From the NCBI GenBank assembly GCA_027038835.1, contig JALWGC010000014.1:186001-250000 (forward strand): a stretch of 64,000 bases of DNA, in the 5' to 3' direction. Position numbers and translations under genes: made by a program. The notes under the pieces were generated by a model. That model saw only the letters and a program-made list of their open reading frames with translations, ran no database searches and was not told where the DNA came from. This stretch comes from Helicobacteraceae bacterium. Lineage in GTDB: Bacteria; Campylobacterota; Campylobacteria; Campylobacterales; Sulfurimonadaceae. Shown in pieces: positions 46,143 to 55,390 of this stretch (positions are counted from its first letter, which is position 1; each line of letters opens with the position of its first letter).

Positions 46143-46826
46143 TCACTCTTTGTAAGCTTTGAAGATGTATCCCTCCCCCCTGACGGAGGTGATATAGTTT
46201 TTCTCACCCGTTGGGTCTATCTTCTCTTTAAGGCGTTTTATGGCTACGTTGACCGTTTTTGGCTGTCTGTTGTCGTGGTCTTCCCAAACCTCTTGGAGTA
46301 TCTCCTCACGACTTAAAAGCGTTTCTTTGTTTTGGAAAAAGAGCAAAAGCAAGTCATGTTCGAGTTTGGTAAGTGCGACCTCTTTCCCGGCGATAGAGAA
46401 GCTTTTTTTCGTCGCATCGTAAAGGATATCTCCCTCTTTTTTCACTTCGATAGCGTTGCCAAAACGTTTGAGCACCGCTTTGATGCGCGCTTTGAGGATG
46501 TTCAAATCAAACGGCTTGGTGATGTAGTCATCCCCTCCCCGTTCGAACCCTTCCAAAACATCTTCGTTGCTGTCTTTGGCGCTGATGTAGATAACGGGAA
46601 AGTCGTATCCCTCTTTTCGAATCTCGGCGACAAATTCACTCCCTTCGACCCCGGGAAGATTGCGATCCATCAAAAGCAGACTCACATCCTCCTCCTCGAG
46701 GATGAAACGGACGTTTTTGGTATCTTTACACGCTATAACCTCGTACCCCTCTTTCGAGAGGGTATATTCAAGCAAATCGAGGATATCCTCTTCATCATCG
46801 ACTACGACTACGATCTCTCCTGCCAT
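46143..46826 (-). CDS. OmpR/PhoB-family response regulator
   Basis: The protein is 227 residues. The receiver has the acidic pair in VVVVDDEEDILDLLEYTL, phospho-acceptor Asp in LLLMDRNLPGVEG, and Lys in GGDDYITKPFDLNILKARI; a winged helix follows with QEVWEDHDNRQPKTVNVAIK and ITSVRGEGYIFKA. It works with the kinase encoded just downstream. A TATAAT on the minus strand at 46847-46852 is a plausible promoter. Confidence 0.93.
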   Translation of the reverse strand: MAGEIVVVVDDEEDILDLLEYTLSKEGYEVIACKDTKNVRFILEEEDVSLLLMDRNLPGVEGSEFVAEIRKEGYDFPVIYISAKDSNEDVLEGFERGGDDYITKPFDLNILKARIKAVLKRFGNAIEVKKEGDILYDATKKSFSIAGKEVALTKLEHDLLLLFFQNKETLLSREEILQEVWEDHDNRQPKTVNVAIKRLKEKIDPTGEKNYITSVRGEGYIFKAYKE

Positions 46827-46846
46827 CGCGACTCCTTCTTCGAGAC

Positions 46847-46852
46847 ATTATA
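46847..46852 (-). promoter_or_regulatory. -10 element of the two-component operon
   Basis: TATAAT on the minus strand in TTCGCTATAATGTCTCG, 21 bases before the response regulator start codon. No clear -35. Confidence 0.5.
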
Positions 46853-46908
46853 GCGAATCTACGCTAAGTCCGATACAAAACCCGCAACCGTTACGCCAAA
46901 AAATCGCC

Positions 46909-47226
46909 TTATTCGAACATCAACCCATACGGTCGCGATATCTCCGCAACTACCTCTTCGACACTCATGTGGCGAGTTTTTCTCACAAACTCCCTACCGT
47001 CTAAAAAGACCAGAAGCGTCGGGATGGCAAACACGCTAAAATGCGCCGCGACACTTTGATCTTCGCTGACATCTATGCTGATAACTTCGAGATGCTGAAA
47101 ATTTTTTTCAAAAGCGTCCATGAGTTTTGGTTTGAGCGCATGGCAGACATTGCAAGTCGGTGCCGAAAAATACAAAGCGACCGCAGGTTTTTTCGCGATA
47201 CTCTCTTCGATCTCTTTTAGTTCCAC
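46909..47226 (-). CDS. Thioredoxin-like protein with a CNVC site
   Basis: The protein is 105 residues with a thioredoxin fold and no signal peptide, so cytoplasmic. The active site is SAPTCNVCHALKPKLMDAF, Cys-Asn-Val-Cys instead of the usual CGPC, and the cis-proline loop reads FAIPTLLVFLDG. It probably exchanges thiols in the cytosol, but the altered dipeptide would change its redox potential. It stands alone, divergent from the transporter. Confidence 0.8.
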   Translation of the reverse strand: MELKEIEESIAKKPAVALYFSAPTCNVCHALKPKLMDAFEKNFQHLEVISIDVSEDQSVAAHFSVFAIPTLLVFLDGREFVRKTRHMSVEEVVAEISRPYGLMFE

Positions 47227-47268
47227 AATCTACCCTTTTTTAAGTGCGATTATATTACAATTCCACTT

Positions 47269-48177
47269 ATGATAGATATAATATTTTCCGTTTTTAGCGT
47301 ATATGTTTTCATTGTCATGGGGTATCTTGCAAAGCGGTTTTTCAAAGAACGGATCGACGACAAGACCATTACCATTCTCAATGTCTATTTTCTCCAAGTG
47401 TTTCTGACGTTTTGGGGGCTTTTGATACGCCCTATCGACTTTTCGTTCTTTCTTGCTCCATCGATCTATCTTGCAATCGTGATTATCGTCATCCTCTTCA
47501 CCGCTTTGGTCGCCAAACGGTTCTTCAAAGATAAAAAAGAGTACTCCATCGCTGCCATCGCGGCAGTCATAGGAAACACCGGAAATCTCGGTATCCCTCT
47601 CAATATAGCTATCTTCGGGCAAGAATCGATCCCCTACACCACCATCGTCAACCTTGTCAACGTGTTCGTCGTGTACACTTTCGGCGTCTATTTTTATTCA
47701 CGAGGAAGCTACGATGCCAAAACATCGCTTATGAACATCCTCAAGCTTCCTATCCTCTGGGCTGCGCTCATCGCCATCACACTTAGTATAAACGGTTACA
47801 AACCGAGCAAAGCCGTCATGGATATGTTGATGATGGGTGCTTACGCTTCGATGACGATGCAGCTGTTTCTCTTTGGTATCTACCTCTACGGTTCCTCTAT
47901 CAAGGAGCTGAACAAACATCTCATCGCTTGGGTGAGCGGTTTTAAGTTTCTCGTCTTGCCGGCAATCGCTTTTTTTCTCCTCGTTACGCTTGATATCGAC
48001 AAAACGATCAAGGGGATCGTTTTTATAGAGCTTATCATGCCTTTGGCGGTAGCCAACGTCAACTTGGCGAGTCTGTACGAATGCAAGCCAAAAACGGTCA
48101 CTTCGTTGGTGTTTATCACTTCGGTTTTGTTTTTGGGGGTGATTTTCGTCGCTTTGTATCTGGTGAAACTGCTATAA
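47269..48177 (+). CDS. AEC-family transporter (auxin efflux carrier type)
   Basis: The protein is 302 residues with about ten membrane helices in two halves, including the conserved crossover regions AVIGNTGNLGIPLNIAIFGQ and LIMPLAVANVNLASLYECKP. Bacterial AEC proteins export or import organic acids such as malate. No ribosome site is obvious before the start. The substrate cannot be told. Confidence 0.85.
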   Translation: MIDIIFSVFSVYVFIVMGYLAKRFFKERIDDKTITILNVYFLQVFLTFWGLLIRPIDFSFFLAPSIYLAIVIIVILFTALVAKRFFKDKKEYSIAAIAAVIGNTGNLGIPLNIAIFGQESIPYTTIVNLVNVFVVYTFGVYFYSRGSYDAKTSLMNILKLPILWAALIAITLSINGYKPSKAVMDMLMMGAYASMTMQLFLFGIYLYGSSIKELNKHLIAWVSGFKFLVLPAIAFFLLVTLDIDKTIKGIVFIELIMPLAVANVNLASLYECKPKTVTSLVFITSVLFLGVIFVALYLVKLL

Positions 48178-48198
48178 TTGCATTAAAAAAGGGGCTTT

Positions 48199-48432
48199 AT
48201 GATAGACAATTCCATTTCCCACATCCAAAACGCTTTGAACGACCTCGATAAAGAGATGGAAACGATAGTGATGAATCTCACCCTCTCTTTGCAGGAAAAA
48301 GACAACTTGATGCTGCCTATTTTGTTGGAAAAAAAAGTGCTCAAACAAACTCTCGAAGATTTACAATACCTAAAAGAGCATCCTCCTGCCCCGAATCAGC
48401 CTTGCGGTATTTCGAAGTACCGAAACGATTAG
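48199..48432 (+). CDS. Small coiled-coil hypothetical protein
   Basis: The protein is 77 residues, acidic, largely helical (SISHIQNALNDLDKEMETIV and LEKKVLKQTLEDLQYLKE), ending with a Pro-rich tail containing one Cys. AAAAAAGGGG precedes the ATG, and a TATAAT at 48173-48178 at the end of the transporter gene could be its promoter. The end overlaps gspJ by four bases on the other strand. Not recognised. Confidence 0.6.
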   Translation: MIDNSISHIQNALNDLDKEMETIVMNLTLSLQEKDNLMLPILLEKKVLKQTLEDLQYLKEHPPAPNQPCGISKYRND

Positions 48433-48953
48433 TGCTCATTAAGTGAACGAATCTTATAGAGAATCGACTCGCCGTTTTCGAGTTTTATATCGACAAGGTA
48501 GTACGAAACGGCGTTTTGGTTTTCTTTTTTCATCGCTTTGTAAACGCGAAACCGCTTCACTTGCGCCACTTTGTCCACATCGCCGCCGACATCCGCCCCA
48601 AAAGGGTATTGAAGCTTTCGAAGCGATTCCAAACGGTACAACCAACCATCACGCATGATATAGGCGATATACGGGTTGAAGCGGTTGTGGATCGAATTTG
48701 CGCTTTGGAGTATCACCACATCTTCGTTGCGCTCTTGATTGAGAACGCTAACGTCGCTTTTTAAACTCAGCGCGAAATCGAGATAAAGCATCTTCTTCAA
48801 CCTCCACATCCGCTCCATCCGCTTCGTAATCGTCGCGTATTTTTCATTTGACTGCTTGAGCGCGTCGTAACTTCTGTACAAAAAAACGACGATAAGCGAA
48901 AAAATGACGATGGCTATCATCATCTCTATCAAAGTGAAAGCGTTTCGCTTCAT
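48429..48953 (-). CDS. gspJ: Type II secretion minor pseudopilin GspJ-like
   Basis: The protein is 174 residues. The prepilin signal is short, MKRNA, then FTLIEMMIAIVIFSLIVVF; the residue before the cleavage site is Ala rather than Gly. Its long periplasmic part and last place in the operon after GspI suggest GspJ, which joins the tip complex with GspI and GspK. The assignment between minor pseudopilins is by order and size only. Confidence 0.65.
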   Translation of the reverse strand: MKRNAFTLIEMMIAIVIFSLIVVFLYRSYDALKQSNEKYATITKRMERMWRLKKMLYLDFALSLKSDVSVLNQERNEDVVILQSANSIHNRFNPYIAYIMRDGWLYRLESLRKLQYPFGADVGGDVDKVAQVKRFRVYKAMKKENQNAVSYYLVDIKLENGESILYKIRSLNEH

Positions 48954-49390
48954 CGCAAACGAACCCGCAAAATGGAAGTAGAACCCTCTTGAAGCTGGAG
49001 AACACTTCGACCTATCTCGATGGCAAGAGGGGCTTGGGTATCCTCCCCGACCCCCTCTTCTTCACCCAAACTTTCGTCAAATTCACCCGTATCTATCGTT
49101 TCGAGTTTCTGGTAGATGATTTTCGCTTCTATCTTTTTGAGTTCGCGTCTTAAATCGTCATCGAGATCGAAACGCTCGAGTGTTCTATCAAGTGTAAGCG
49201 AGTCGTTTTCGTAGCCGTATTTGCTCCCTTGCAACAACGAGGCGTATTGGAGGTTTTTCTGCGCTTTTTGCAATTGTAAAAAAGTGTGGGTGTTGTTGGC
49301 TTGCAGTTGCAAAAGCGCTACGACGACGACGGAGATAATCATCACCGAAACCATCACTTCAATAAGCGTGAATCCCCCTTTTTTACTCAT
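48950..49390 (-). CDS. gspI: Type II secretion minor pseudopilin GspI-like
   Basis: The protein is 146 residues from the ATG at 49388-49390, eight bases inside the end of gspE. It has a typical prepilin start MSKKG then GFTLIEVMVSVMIISVVVV. The periplasmic part is acidic (FDESLGEEEGVGEDTQAPLA). It lies next to the GspJ-like gene with a four-base overlap. Probably part of the pseudopilus tip. Confidence 0.65.
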   Translation of the reverse strand: MSKKGGFTLIEVMVSVMIISVVVVALLQLQANNTHTFLQLQKAQKNLQYASLLQGSKYGYENDSLTLDRTLERFDLDDDLRRELKKIEAKIIYQKLETIDTGEFDESLGEEEGVGEDTQAPLAIEIGRSVLQLQEGSTSILRVRLR

Positions 49391-50894
49391 GCCCCAAACC
49401 GATTCGAATCGCCTCTTCAAGTGACGTTTCCCCGTTTAAAAGCATCTGTTTGAGCTGATAGGGGAGTGTTTTTAGTCCCTGTTTTTCCAGTTCGCTCCTA
49501 ATTGTATGCTCATCGGTCGTGTTTTTGAGCAAATCTTTAACCCGTTCGTCCATCAAAAGCAATTCCCCGATACTTCGTCTTCCTGCATAACCGGTGTAGT
49601 TGCACTCTTTGCACCCTTTGGCTTTGTAAATGAGTGCATCTTTTGGCAGATTGTAATCTTTTGCGAACTCTTCTGCTAAGAGGTCCTCTTCTTTGCAATG
49701 TTGGCAAAGTAGTCGAACAAGACGCTGCGCCAAGATACCAAGAAGCGAAGAGGAAACCAAAAACGGCTCTATCCCCATATCGACAAGTCGAGAGATGGTC
49801 GCTGCAGCGGAGTTGGTATGCAAAGTGGAAAACACCAAGTGTCCAGTCAGCGCCGCACGTACCGCAATAGACGCCGTTTCTTCGTCACGAATCTCCCCTA
49901 TCATGATAACGTCGGGGTCTTGACGCAAAATGGAGCGAAGCGCACTTGCGAACGTGAGTCCGACCTTTTCGTTGACTTGAATCTGCGAAATCGAGTCGCT
50001 TTTGTACTCCACGGGGTCTTCGACGGTCATGATGTTCTTTTCGGGACTTTCCACTTGACGCAAAAAAGAGTGCAAAGAGGTGGTTTTCCCGCTTCCAGTA
50101 GGTCCGGTTACCAAAATGATCCCATGAGAAGAGCGCAACAGCCGCTTGATGTCCCCCATGATCTCTTCGTTGAAGCCAAGTTCGTCTATATCGGGGATTT
50201 GGGAACTTTGCATCAAAAGCCGCATAACGACACGTTCACCATAAAACGTCGGCAGTACCGACACACGAACATCGAGCGTTTCGCCGGCTATTTTTATTTG
50301 GGTTCGTCCATCTTGAGGGATTCTCTTTTCGCTGATGTCGAGATTGGAAATAACCTTGATACGGCTGATAATCAAACTCACCACCCTTTTATCCAAGTCG
50401 GCGTTCTTGACAAGCATACCGTCGATTCGAAAACGCACTTCACCCCGTTTTTCCTGCACTTCTATGTGGATGTCGCTGGCACGTTTTTTGATAGCTTGGT
50501 AAAAAAGCGCGTTGACGAACTTGATAATAGGTGCGGACTCTTCCGAAGTGAGAATGTCCGAAGAGGTACGCAAAAAATCGGTTAACGAGAGTTCTTCTTC
50601 CTCGGCAAGCTCCTCTTTTTCATCTTGCATCGACTCTATCGTTTTGTCGGTTCGCAACTCAAGGTATTTGTTGTAAAGTCTATCGAAACTTTCTTGGTCG
50701 AGCAACACAAGACGTATGTCGCTTTGGAGTTTGGTATAGTAGTTGAGCGCTTCTACAAGATACTTCTGCGTCGCCGCGGCGCACACCTCTTCGCCGATTT
50801 TGGTAAAAAGGAGGTAGTTTTTGATACACAACTCACTTTTTATCCCCTCCGCTTCGACAGGCTCGAGCGAAATATCATGCAGCGCTTCCATCAT
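49383..50894 (-). CDS. gspE: Type II secretion ATPase GspE
   Basis: Cytoplasmic assembly ATPase, 503 residues. After an N-terminal domain that would bind the GspL-like protein come Walker A in LVTGPTGSGKTTSLHSFL, the Asp box DPDVIMIGEIRDEETASIAV, Walker B/His box ALTGHLVFSTLHTNSAAATI, and the four-cysteine zinc motif with CQHC and CKEC. The start overlaps the secretin stop by four bases. Confidence 0.95.
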   Translation of the reverse strand: MMEALHDISLEPVEAEGIKSELCIKNYLLFTKIGEEVCAAATQKYLVEALNYYTKLQSDIRLVLLDQESFDRLYNKYLELRTDKTIESMQDEKEELAEEEELSLTDFLRTSSDILTSEESAPIIKFVNALFYQAIKKRASDIHIEVQEKRGEVRFRIDGMLVKNADLDKRVVSLIISRIKVISNLDISEKRIPQDGRTQIKIAGETLDVRVSVLPTFYGERVVMRLLMQSSQIPDIDELGFNEEIMGDIKRLLRSSHGIILVTGPTGSGKTTSLHSFLRQVESPEKNIMTVEDPVEYKSDSISQIQVNEKVGLTFASALRSILRQDPDVIMIGEIRDEETASIAVRAALTGHLVFSTLHTNSAAATISRLVDMGIEPFLVSSSLLGILAQRLVRLLCQHCKEEDLLAEEFAKDYNLPKDALIYKAKGCKECNYTGYAGRRSIGELLLMDERVKDLLKNTTDEHTIRSELEKQGLKTLPYQLKQMLLNGETSLEEAIRIGLGHE

Positions 50895-52762
50895 TTACTC
50901 TCTTCGTTTTTTTCTTCAAGCGCTTTTCGTTTCGCCGCTTCCAAACTTTTTTCTTTTTCGATGCGCGCGAACACCTCTTTTTCGTACTCCTCTTGCATTT
51001 TCGAAAGCTCGCCGAGTTCATGTTGGAGTTTGGAGAGTTGTTCGCTTTTGTCGATGACGTACGGGGTGAGAATAACGACAAGGTTGTCGTTTTCGATACT
51101 TTGCTCGTTGGAACTAAAAAGCCACTCCCCTATAAACGGTATATCTCCAAGAAGCGGGATTTTCGTCTGGGTGTTTCTGTTGTAGGTCTTTACAAGTCCA
51201 CCGATGATGATACTCTCGCCATGGCGTAAAATAGCCTCTGTTTTGACATTTTGTTTCGAAGTTACCGGCTGACCCGTAGCGTTGTTACTTCCGTCATCGA
51301 CGACGTTTTCAAGCGTCGCTTCGACATCGAGCGTCACTTTGTCGTTGGAAGAGACACGCGGCTTGATTTTCAACGTCAAACCCACGTCTTCACGTTTGTA
51401 ACTGTTGGTTATCCCCGTACCGACACCGCCTGAGTTGTTCGCTACGCTTCCGCTTAGTACGGAGATGGTTTTACCGACATAGATGGAAGATTCCTTGTTG
51501 TTGACACAGAGAATCGAAGGGTTCGAAACCGATTTCGCCGCACCGTTGGTTTTGAGAAAATCGATAGCCGCATTGAGAGAAAACGCGGCAGCGAGGTTTT
51601 TTGCATCCATTTTCGAAAGTATCGTTCCAAGCCCGACCGGCGTCGCTCCGCCGAAGTTGGTAGAGAGGGTATAAAGCCCTCCGTTGGAACCTACCGCGGC
51701 ACCGTTGAAACCGTATTTCACCCCAAGATTGTAGGCGTTGTTCTTGTTGATTTCGATAATATTGGCTTGTACATAGACTTGATATTTCTCTTTGTCGAGT
51801 TCGTCTATTATCTTTTTGATACCGTTGAGGATGATAGGATCGCCAACGGCGATAATAGCGTTGATTTCGTCACTTTCGCTAACATTTGGTTTCAAAGTCG
51901 GGTCTTTGAATTTTTGTTTGGAGATGATATCGTTGAGGCTTTTTGCAACCGCTTTAGCATCGGAGTTTTTCAAAGGGAAAATTCGAACCGAATTGCTTGC
52001 GTTGGCTTCTTGGTCGAGCTGTGCGAGTACCGCTTTTATTTTCGCGACGTTCTTGGCTTTACCGACGAGTATGATGCTGTTTAACGACTCGTCCACAAGC
52101 ACTTTGACGCTCTCTTGCATCACTTTTGGGTTGAAGATGGTCTTGTTTATAGCATCGAGTTTGCTTTGGAGCTTCTTGGCTTCGGTGTTTTTGATGTGCA
52201 CCACCTCTACGGCCAATTTTCTCGGTTGGTCAAGCTCGCGAATCACCTTTTTGACCGTTTTGATGTTTTTTGGATAATCGGTTATCACAAGAGTGTTGTT
52301 CTCTTTGAGTGTCATCAACTTGGCGGTTTTGGAGATAAGATAGCGAATCTTCGCGGCGATAACATCGACGTTTTCGTAGCGAATCGGCATCGTATAGGTT
52401 ACCATCAAATTGCCATCGAGCCGTTTGGGATTCGTTACCACTTTCGTAGCGTGTTTCGCCGCTTCGTTCGCACGCACCACGCTGTAGAACGAACCGTGGT
52501 CGGCAAGGGTGTACCCTTTTGTCTGCAATACCGAGATCAAAATATCCATCACCTCGTCGTCATAGATGGGTGCGCTACTTATGAGGTTTATCTTTCCGTT
52601 TATGTTGTAGCTGACAAGGATGTTCTTCCCCGTTATCTTCGCTACAAGCTCGATAAAATCGGCGACGTTGAGGTCGGAGAAACTCACATTGACCCGCTCT
52701 CTTGCCTGCAAAGCGCCCACCAAGAGCGACAATGCCAAAAATAGACTAACGATTGATTTCAT
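50891..52762 (-). CDS. gspD: Type II secretion secretin GspD
   Basis: Outer-membrane channel, 623 residues from the ATG at 52760-52762, which has AAGGAG seven bases upstream. Signal peptide about 1-20; N0 domain VNVSFSDLNVADFIELVAK; several N domains with VEVVHIKNTEAKKLQSKLDA; and the secretin core with VGLTLKIKPRVSSNDKVTLD and GGLVKTYNRNTQTKIPLLGD. The tail after about 580 is a charged helix that may bind a pilotin. Confidence 0.93.
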   Translation of the reverse strand: MKSIVSLFLALSLLVGALQARERVNVSFSDLNVADFIELVAKITGKNILVSYNINGKINLISSAPIYDDEVMDILISVLQTKGYTLADHGSFYSVVRANEAAKHATKVVTNPKRLDGNLMVTYTMPIRYENVDVIAAKIRYLISKTAKLMTLKENNTLVITDYPKNIKTVKKVIRELDQPRKLAVEVVHIKNTEAKKLQSKLDAINKTIFNPKVMQESVKVLVDESLNSIILVGKAKNVAKIKAVLAQLDQEANASNSVRIFPLKNSDAKAVAKSLNDIISKQKFKDPTLKPNVSESDEINAIIAVGDPIILNGIKKIIDELDKEKYQVYVQANIIEINKNNAYNLGVKYGFNGAAVGSNGGLYTLSTNFGGATPVGLGTILSKMDAKNLAAAFSLNAAIDFLKTNGAAKSVSNPSILCVNNKESSIYVGKTISVLSGSVANNSGGVGTGITNSYKREDVGLTLKIKPRVSSNDKVTLDVEATLENVVDDGSNNATGQPVTSKQNVKTEAILRHGESIIIGGLVKTYNRNTQTKIPLLGDIPFIGEWLFSSNEQSIENDNLVVILTPYVIDKSEQLSKLQHELGELSKMQEEYEKEVFARIEKEKSLEAAKRKALEEKNEESK

Positions 52763-53564
52763 AAACAAGCTCCTTTTCTTCTCCGTTTCTCAATACCACT
52801 ATCGAAACCGCGTCGAGTTTGTCGATTTTTCTGTAGATGTCGATGGCATCTTTGTAACTTTTGAGTCTTTTATTGTTCGCTTTTATAATGATATCCCCTT
52901 TTTTCAAACCCAAAGCGGCAAATTTGCTTCCTTTTCTTATCCATCGCACTTTGAATCCATCGATTGTACCGTTACGCCGCACCTCGTCGATGGAGATGTT
53001 TTTCCAAATCTCCCTCGGGTTGCTTGCGAAGTACTCCACATCCATCTTTTCGACGAGGTGCAACGCATCTTCGGAAACGACACTCGGCACTCTTTGGTAG
53101 TGCACTTTGGTATTTGTGTTTTTTTTCTGTTGGAGTTTGAGTTCGAACTCTTTTCCACCTTTGGTAAAGATGACGCCGTCTATGCCGATAGATTTGAGTT
53201 TGTAGCCTTCGAAGCTTTCTCCGACACTCACGATAGTAACTTTACTCTCCCCTTTTTTGGAGATAATGGCATACCCTTTTTTGTCGTTTCCGTAAAACCC
53301 TTTGAGCACCATCGAGGAGATTTGCAAACTTTGTGCTTCTTGTGCTTTTTTCGATGCGTTTCGCTGTGCTTTTTTCGCTTTTATCCCCATCGCTTTGGCA
53401 AGATCGACTCTGATAAAATCGGGAGTGAAGCTGTAATGTTTCATGGGCTCTCTCCCCTCAAGCGGCAAAAACCAAAAGACGACCACACCCACCGCTTTCG
53501 CAAGCAGCACCAAACCGAGTAGAACAAGAACAAGGGAGGTTGGCAGTTTAGAAACTTTGTTCAT
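52746..53564 (-). CDS. gspC: Type II secretion GspC-like inner-membrane protein
   Basis: The protein is 272 residues with one membrane helix (about 10-34), a homology-region domain with SSMVLKGFYGNDKKGYAIIS and a C-terminal PDZ-like domain ending in a motif with GLKKGDIIIKANNKRLKSYK. GspC links the inner-membrane platform to the secretin and helps to pick substrates. Its end overlaps gspD, and its start overlaps the GspN-like gene. Confidence 0.85.
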   Translation of the reverse strand: MNKVSKLPTSLVLVLLGLVLLAKAVGVVVFWFLPLEGREPMKHYSFTPDFIRVDLAKAMGIKAKKAQRNASKKAQEAQSLQISSMVLKGFYGNDKKGYAIISKKGESKVTIVSVGESFEGYKLKSIGIDGVIFTKGGKEFELKLQQKKNTNTKVHYQRVPSVVSEDALHLVEKMDVEYFASNPREIWKNISIDEVRRNGTIDGFKVRWIRKGSKFAALGLKKGDIIIKANNKRLKSYKDAIDIYRKIDKLDAVSIVVLRNGEEKELVYEINR

Positions 53565-54075
53565 AAGCGTACCCCCCGTCTTTGAGTTTTTTCATTCTGT
53601 GCAGTATCCCTGCGTACTTGTTTCGCATCGTTTTGGACGCTTTGAGATAGACAAAAAGCTTTCTATCGCCCAGCGTGAAACTACCGTACGCTTTGCCGAA
53701 CTCACCCGTAGCCTCGAACACGACCCGCATCGGATTCCAAACGTCGTAATGCACCAAAAGGGTATCTATACGTGTAGGTAAAAAACGTTTCGCCATACCG
53801 CTTAAGCGAATCTGCTTGGCTTGCAAAACGTTGCTAAAGAGATAGGTCGAAACCGAAGCGTCCATCACCTTCGCGACACGAATCCCCTCGACGTAGATGT
53901 CGGCATGCTCCAAAGAAAGGGAGAAAACACCCTCTTGAAGCGTTTCGTTGCCGATAACGGTGGAGAACTTCGCAAGTTGTGCTTCACCGAGGTAGTACAG
54001 ATTCTTCTTCGGCAAGAAAGCCAACGTCGATGCGATGAAAAAAAGGAACAAAAACAACCACTTCAACAGTTTCAT
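53548..54075 (-). CDS. gspN: GspN-like protein
   Basis: The protein is 175 residues. The ATG at 54073-54075 overlaps the preceding stop (ATGA) like most junctions in this operon. A signal anchor (about 3-20) leads to a beta-rich periplasmic domain with LYYLGEAQLAKFST and LQAKQIRLSGMAKRFLPTRI. GspN is an optional subunit of type II systems near GspM and GspC. The name is mainly from position and pattern. Confidence 0.5.
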   Translation of the reverse strand: MKLLKWLFLFLFFIASTLAFLPKKNLYYLGEAQLAKFSTVIGNETLQEGVFSLSLEHADIYVEGIRVAKVMDASVSTYLFSNVLQAKQIRLSGMAKRFLPTRIDTLLVHYDVWNPMRVVFEATGEFGKAYGSFTLGDRKLFVYLKASKTMRNKYAGILHRMKKLKDGGYAYEQSF

Positions 54076-54473
54076 CGCCATGCTATCTCCATATCCAAAT
54101 CGACACCGTCATTTTGTCTGTGAACTAAAAAGCGTTTTACGATAAAAGTGCCGTTTAGCACTTTCGCTAAAATCGAGTCGGCCGTTTTAACGTCGATATT
54201 TTTCCCGCTGATATTCAAACGCTCCTTGGTATCGACATATTTCACACCGCTTTTACTCACGCTGCTTGAGCGCAAAAGTCGCAAAAGTTCCACTTTTCTT
54301 TTTGGAGAATAGGCGTTTTTAAGCGCTCTTAGTTTCAAAGCCATGTCCTGTTTGTAACGGTATTGGCTTTGCAACTCTTCAAACCGTTTCTCCTCCTCCA
54401 AAGCGCTGTATATCGCAAAAACCGCGACAACCGCCGACAAAAGAAGCAGATAAAGGGGATTGAGCCGTTTCAT
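54072..54473 (-). CDS. gspM: GspM-like protein
   Basis: The protein is 133 residues: a helix at about 6-22, a coiled coil (EEEKRFEELQSQYRYKQDM) and a small ferredoxin-like domain (about 70-133) as in GspM/PilO proteins. It would pair with the GspL-like protein in the inner-membrane platform. Length is short but within the family. Confidence 0.6.
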   Translation of the reverse strand: MKRLNPLYLLLLSAVVAVFAIYSALEEEKRFEELQSQYRYKQDMALKLRALKNAYSPKRKVELLRLLRSSSVSKSGVKYVDTKERLNISGKNIDVKTADSILAKVLNGTFIVKRFLVHRQNDGVDLDMEIAWR

Positions 54474-55390
54474 AACGCGACCTCCATGAGCGCTTTATTG
54501 TTTTGCAAAGGTTTGATTGTGGGCTTGAGTTCTTCAAGACGGTTTTGCAACGATTGAGGGTTTTTCAAATTACCAAAAACCGCTTTGAGGGTGTTTTTCT
54601 CCACCGAGACCTTTTCCAAAACACAGCCCGTGCGCGCCGGCACTTTAAGTAACGCATCGAAAACACGGCGCAGTTTTTTCTGCTTTTTGTCTATTTTTTC
54701 GTATTTTTTCAAAACGACTCTATTTTGCATCATTGTCGGCAAAAGGGAGTATTTTTCAAAAAGCTCTGTTGAGCGTTTCTCCAGCGAAGCCGAAGCGTTT
54801 ACAAATCTATACCACTGCGCGCCGTAAAGCAAACCAAAAAGGAGAAAAAAACCACACAACAAAAGAAGCGTCTTTTTCTCTATGGGAGAATCGTAGCGTT
54901 CTATTTTGATGGCGTGTTGGGAAAGCTGGATATTTTGTACATCGAGGGGGTTTCGCTCTTGGGCTTGACTAAAAGGGAGTTTTAGAACCACTCCATCGAC
55001 ACACTCCAGTACCCACCCCTTTGGCAGTTGGATAGGAAGCGCTTCTTTGGAAAACTCGCTTTGGGCGAAATACAATGCCTCCACATTCGCAAGCTCCACC
55101 CCTTTTTGCACAAGCAGTGAGCGAATCTTCTCCTCTTCGTACGCAAAAGCGACGTATTCCTCCCCTTCGAAATAACCATAAAAGCGGAAATCCCCTTCGG
55201 GAAGAAAATCTTCGAACAACGAAGGTAGAAGTTTTCTCGCTTCTTTCTGGTTTCTTACGGGAAGCTCGAACCGTCGCACCCAGTACAAAGAGGGGGAGAG
55301 TATCACCTCCAACTTTTGGCTTTGAAGCTCTACATCGACATCGGGATCGAGAAAGATTTTTTGTGTTTCAGTTTTGAACTTCGTAAACAA
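54470..55390 (-). CDS. gspL: GspL-like protein
   Basis: The protein is 306 residues. The N-terminal half is an actin-like cytoplasmic region (SPSLYWVRRFELPV, RKLLPSLFEDFLPEG) that in GspL binds the ATPase; a helix at about 173-190 leads to a coiled coil and small periplasmic domain. The start is uncertain: the best reading is TTG at 55388-55390 overlapping gspK by 23 bases, with no ATG nearby in frame. Confidence 0.65.
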   Translation of the reverse strand: MFTKFKTETQKIFLDPDVDVELQSQKLEVILSPSLYWVRRFELPVRNQKEARKLLPSLFEDFLPEGDFRFYGYFEGEEYVAFAYEEEKIRSLLVQKGVELANVEALYFAQSEFSKEALPIQLPKGWVLECVDGVVLKLPFSQAQERNPLDVQNIQLSQHAIKIERYDSPIEKKTLLLLCGFFLLFGLLYGAQWYRFVNASASLEKRSTELFEKYSLLPTMMQNRVVLKKYEKIDKKQKKLRRVFDALLKVPARTGCVLEKVSVEKNTLKAVFGNLKNPQSLQNRLEELKPTIKPLQNNKALMEVAL

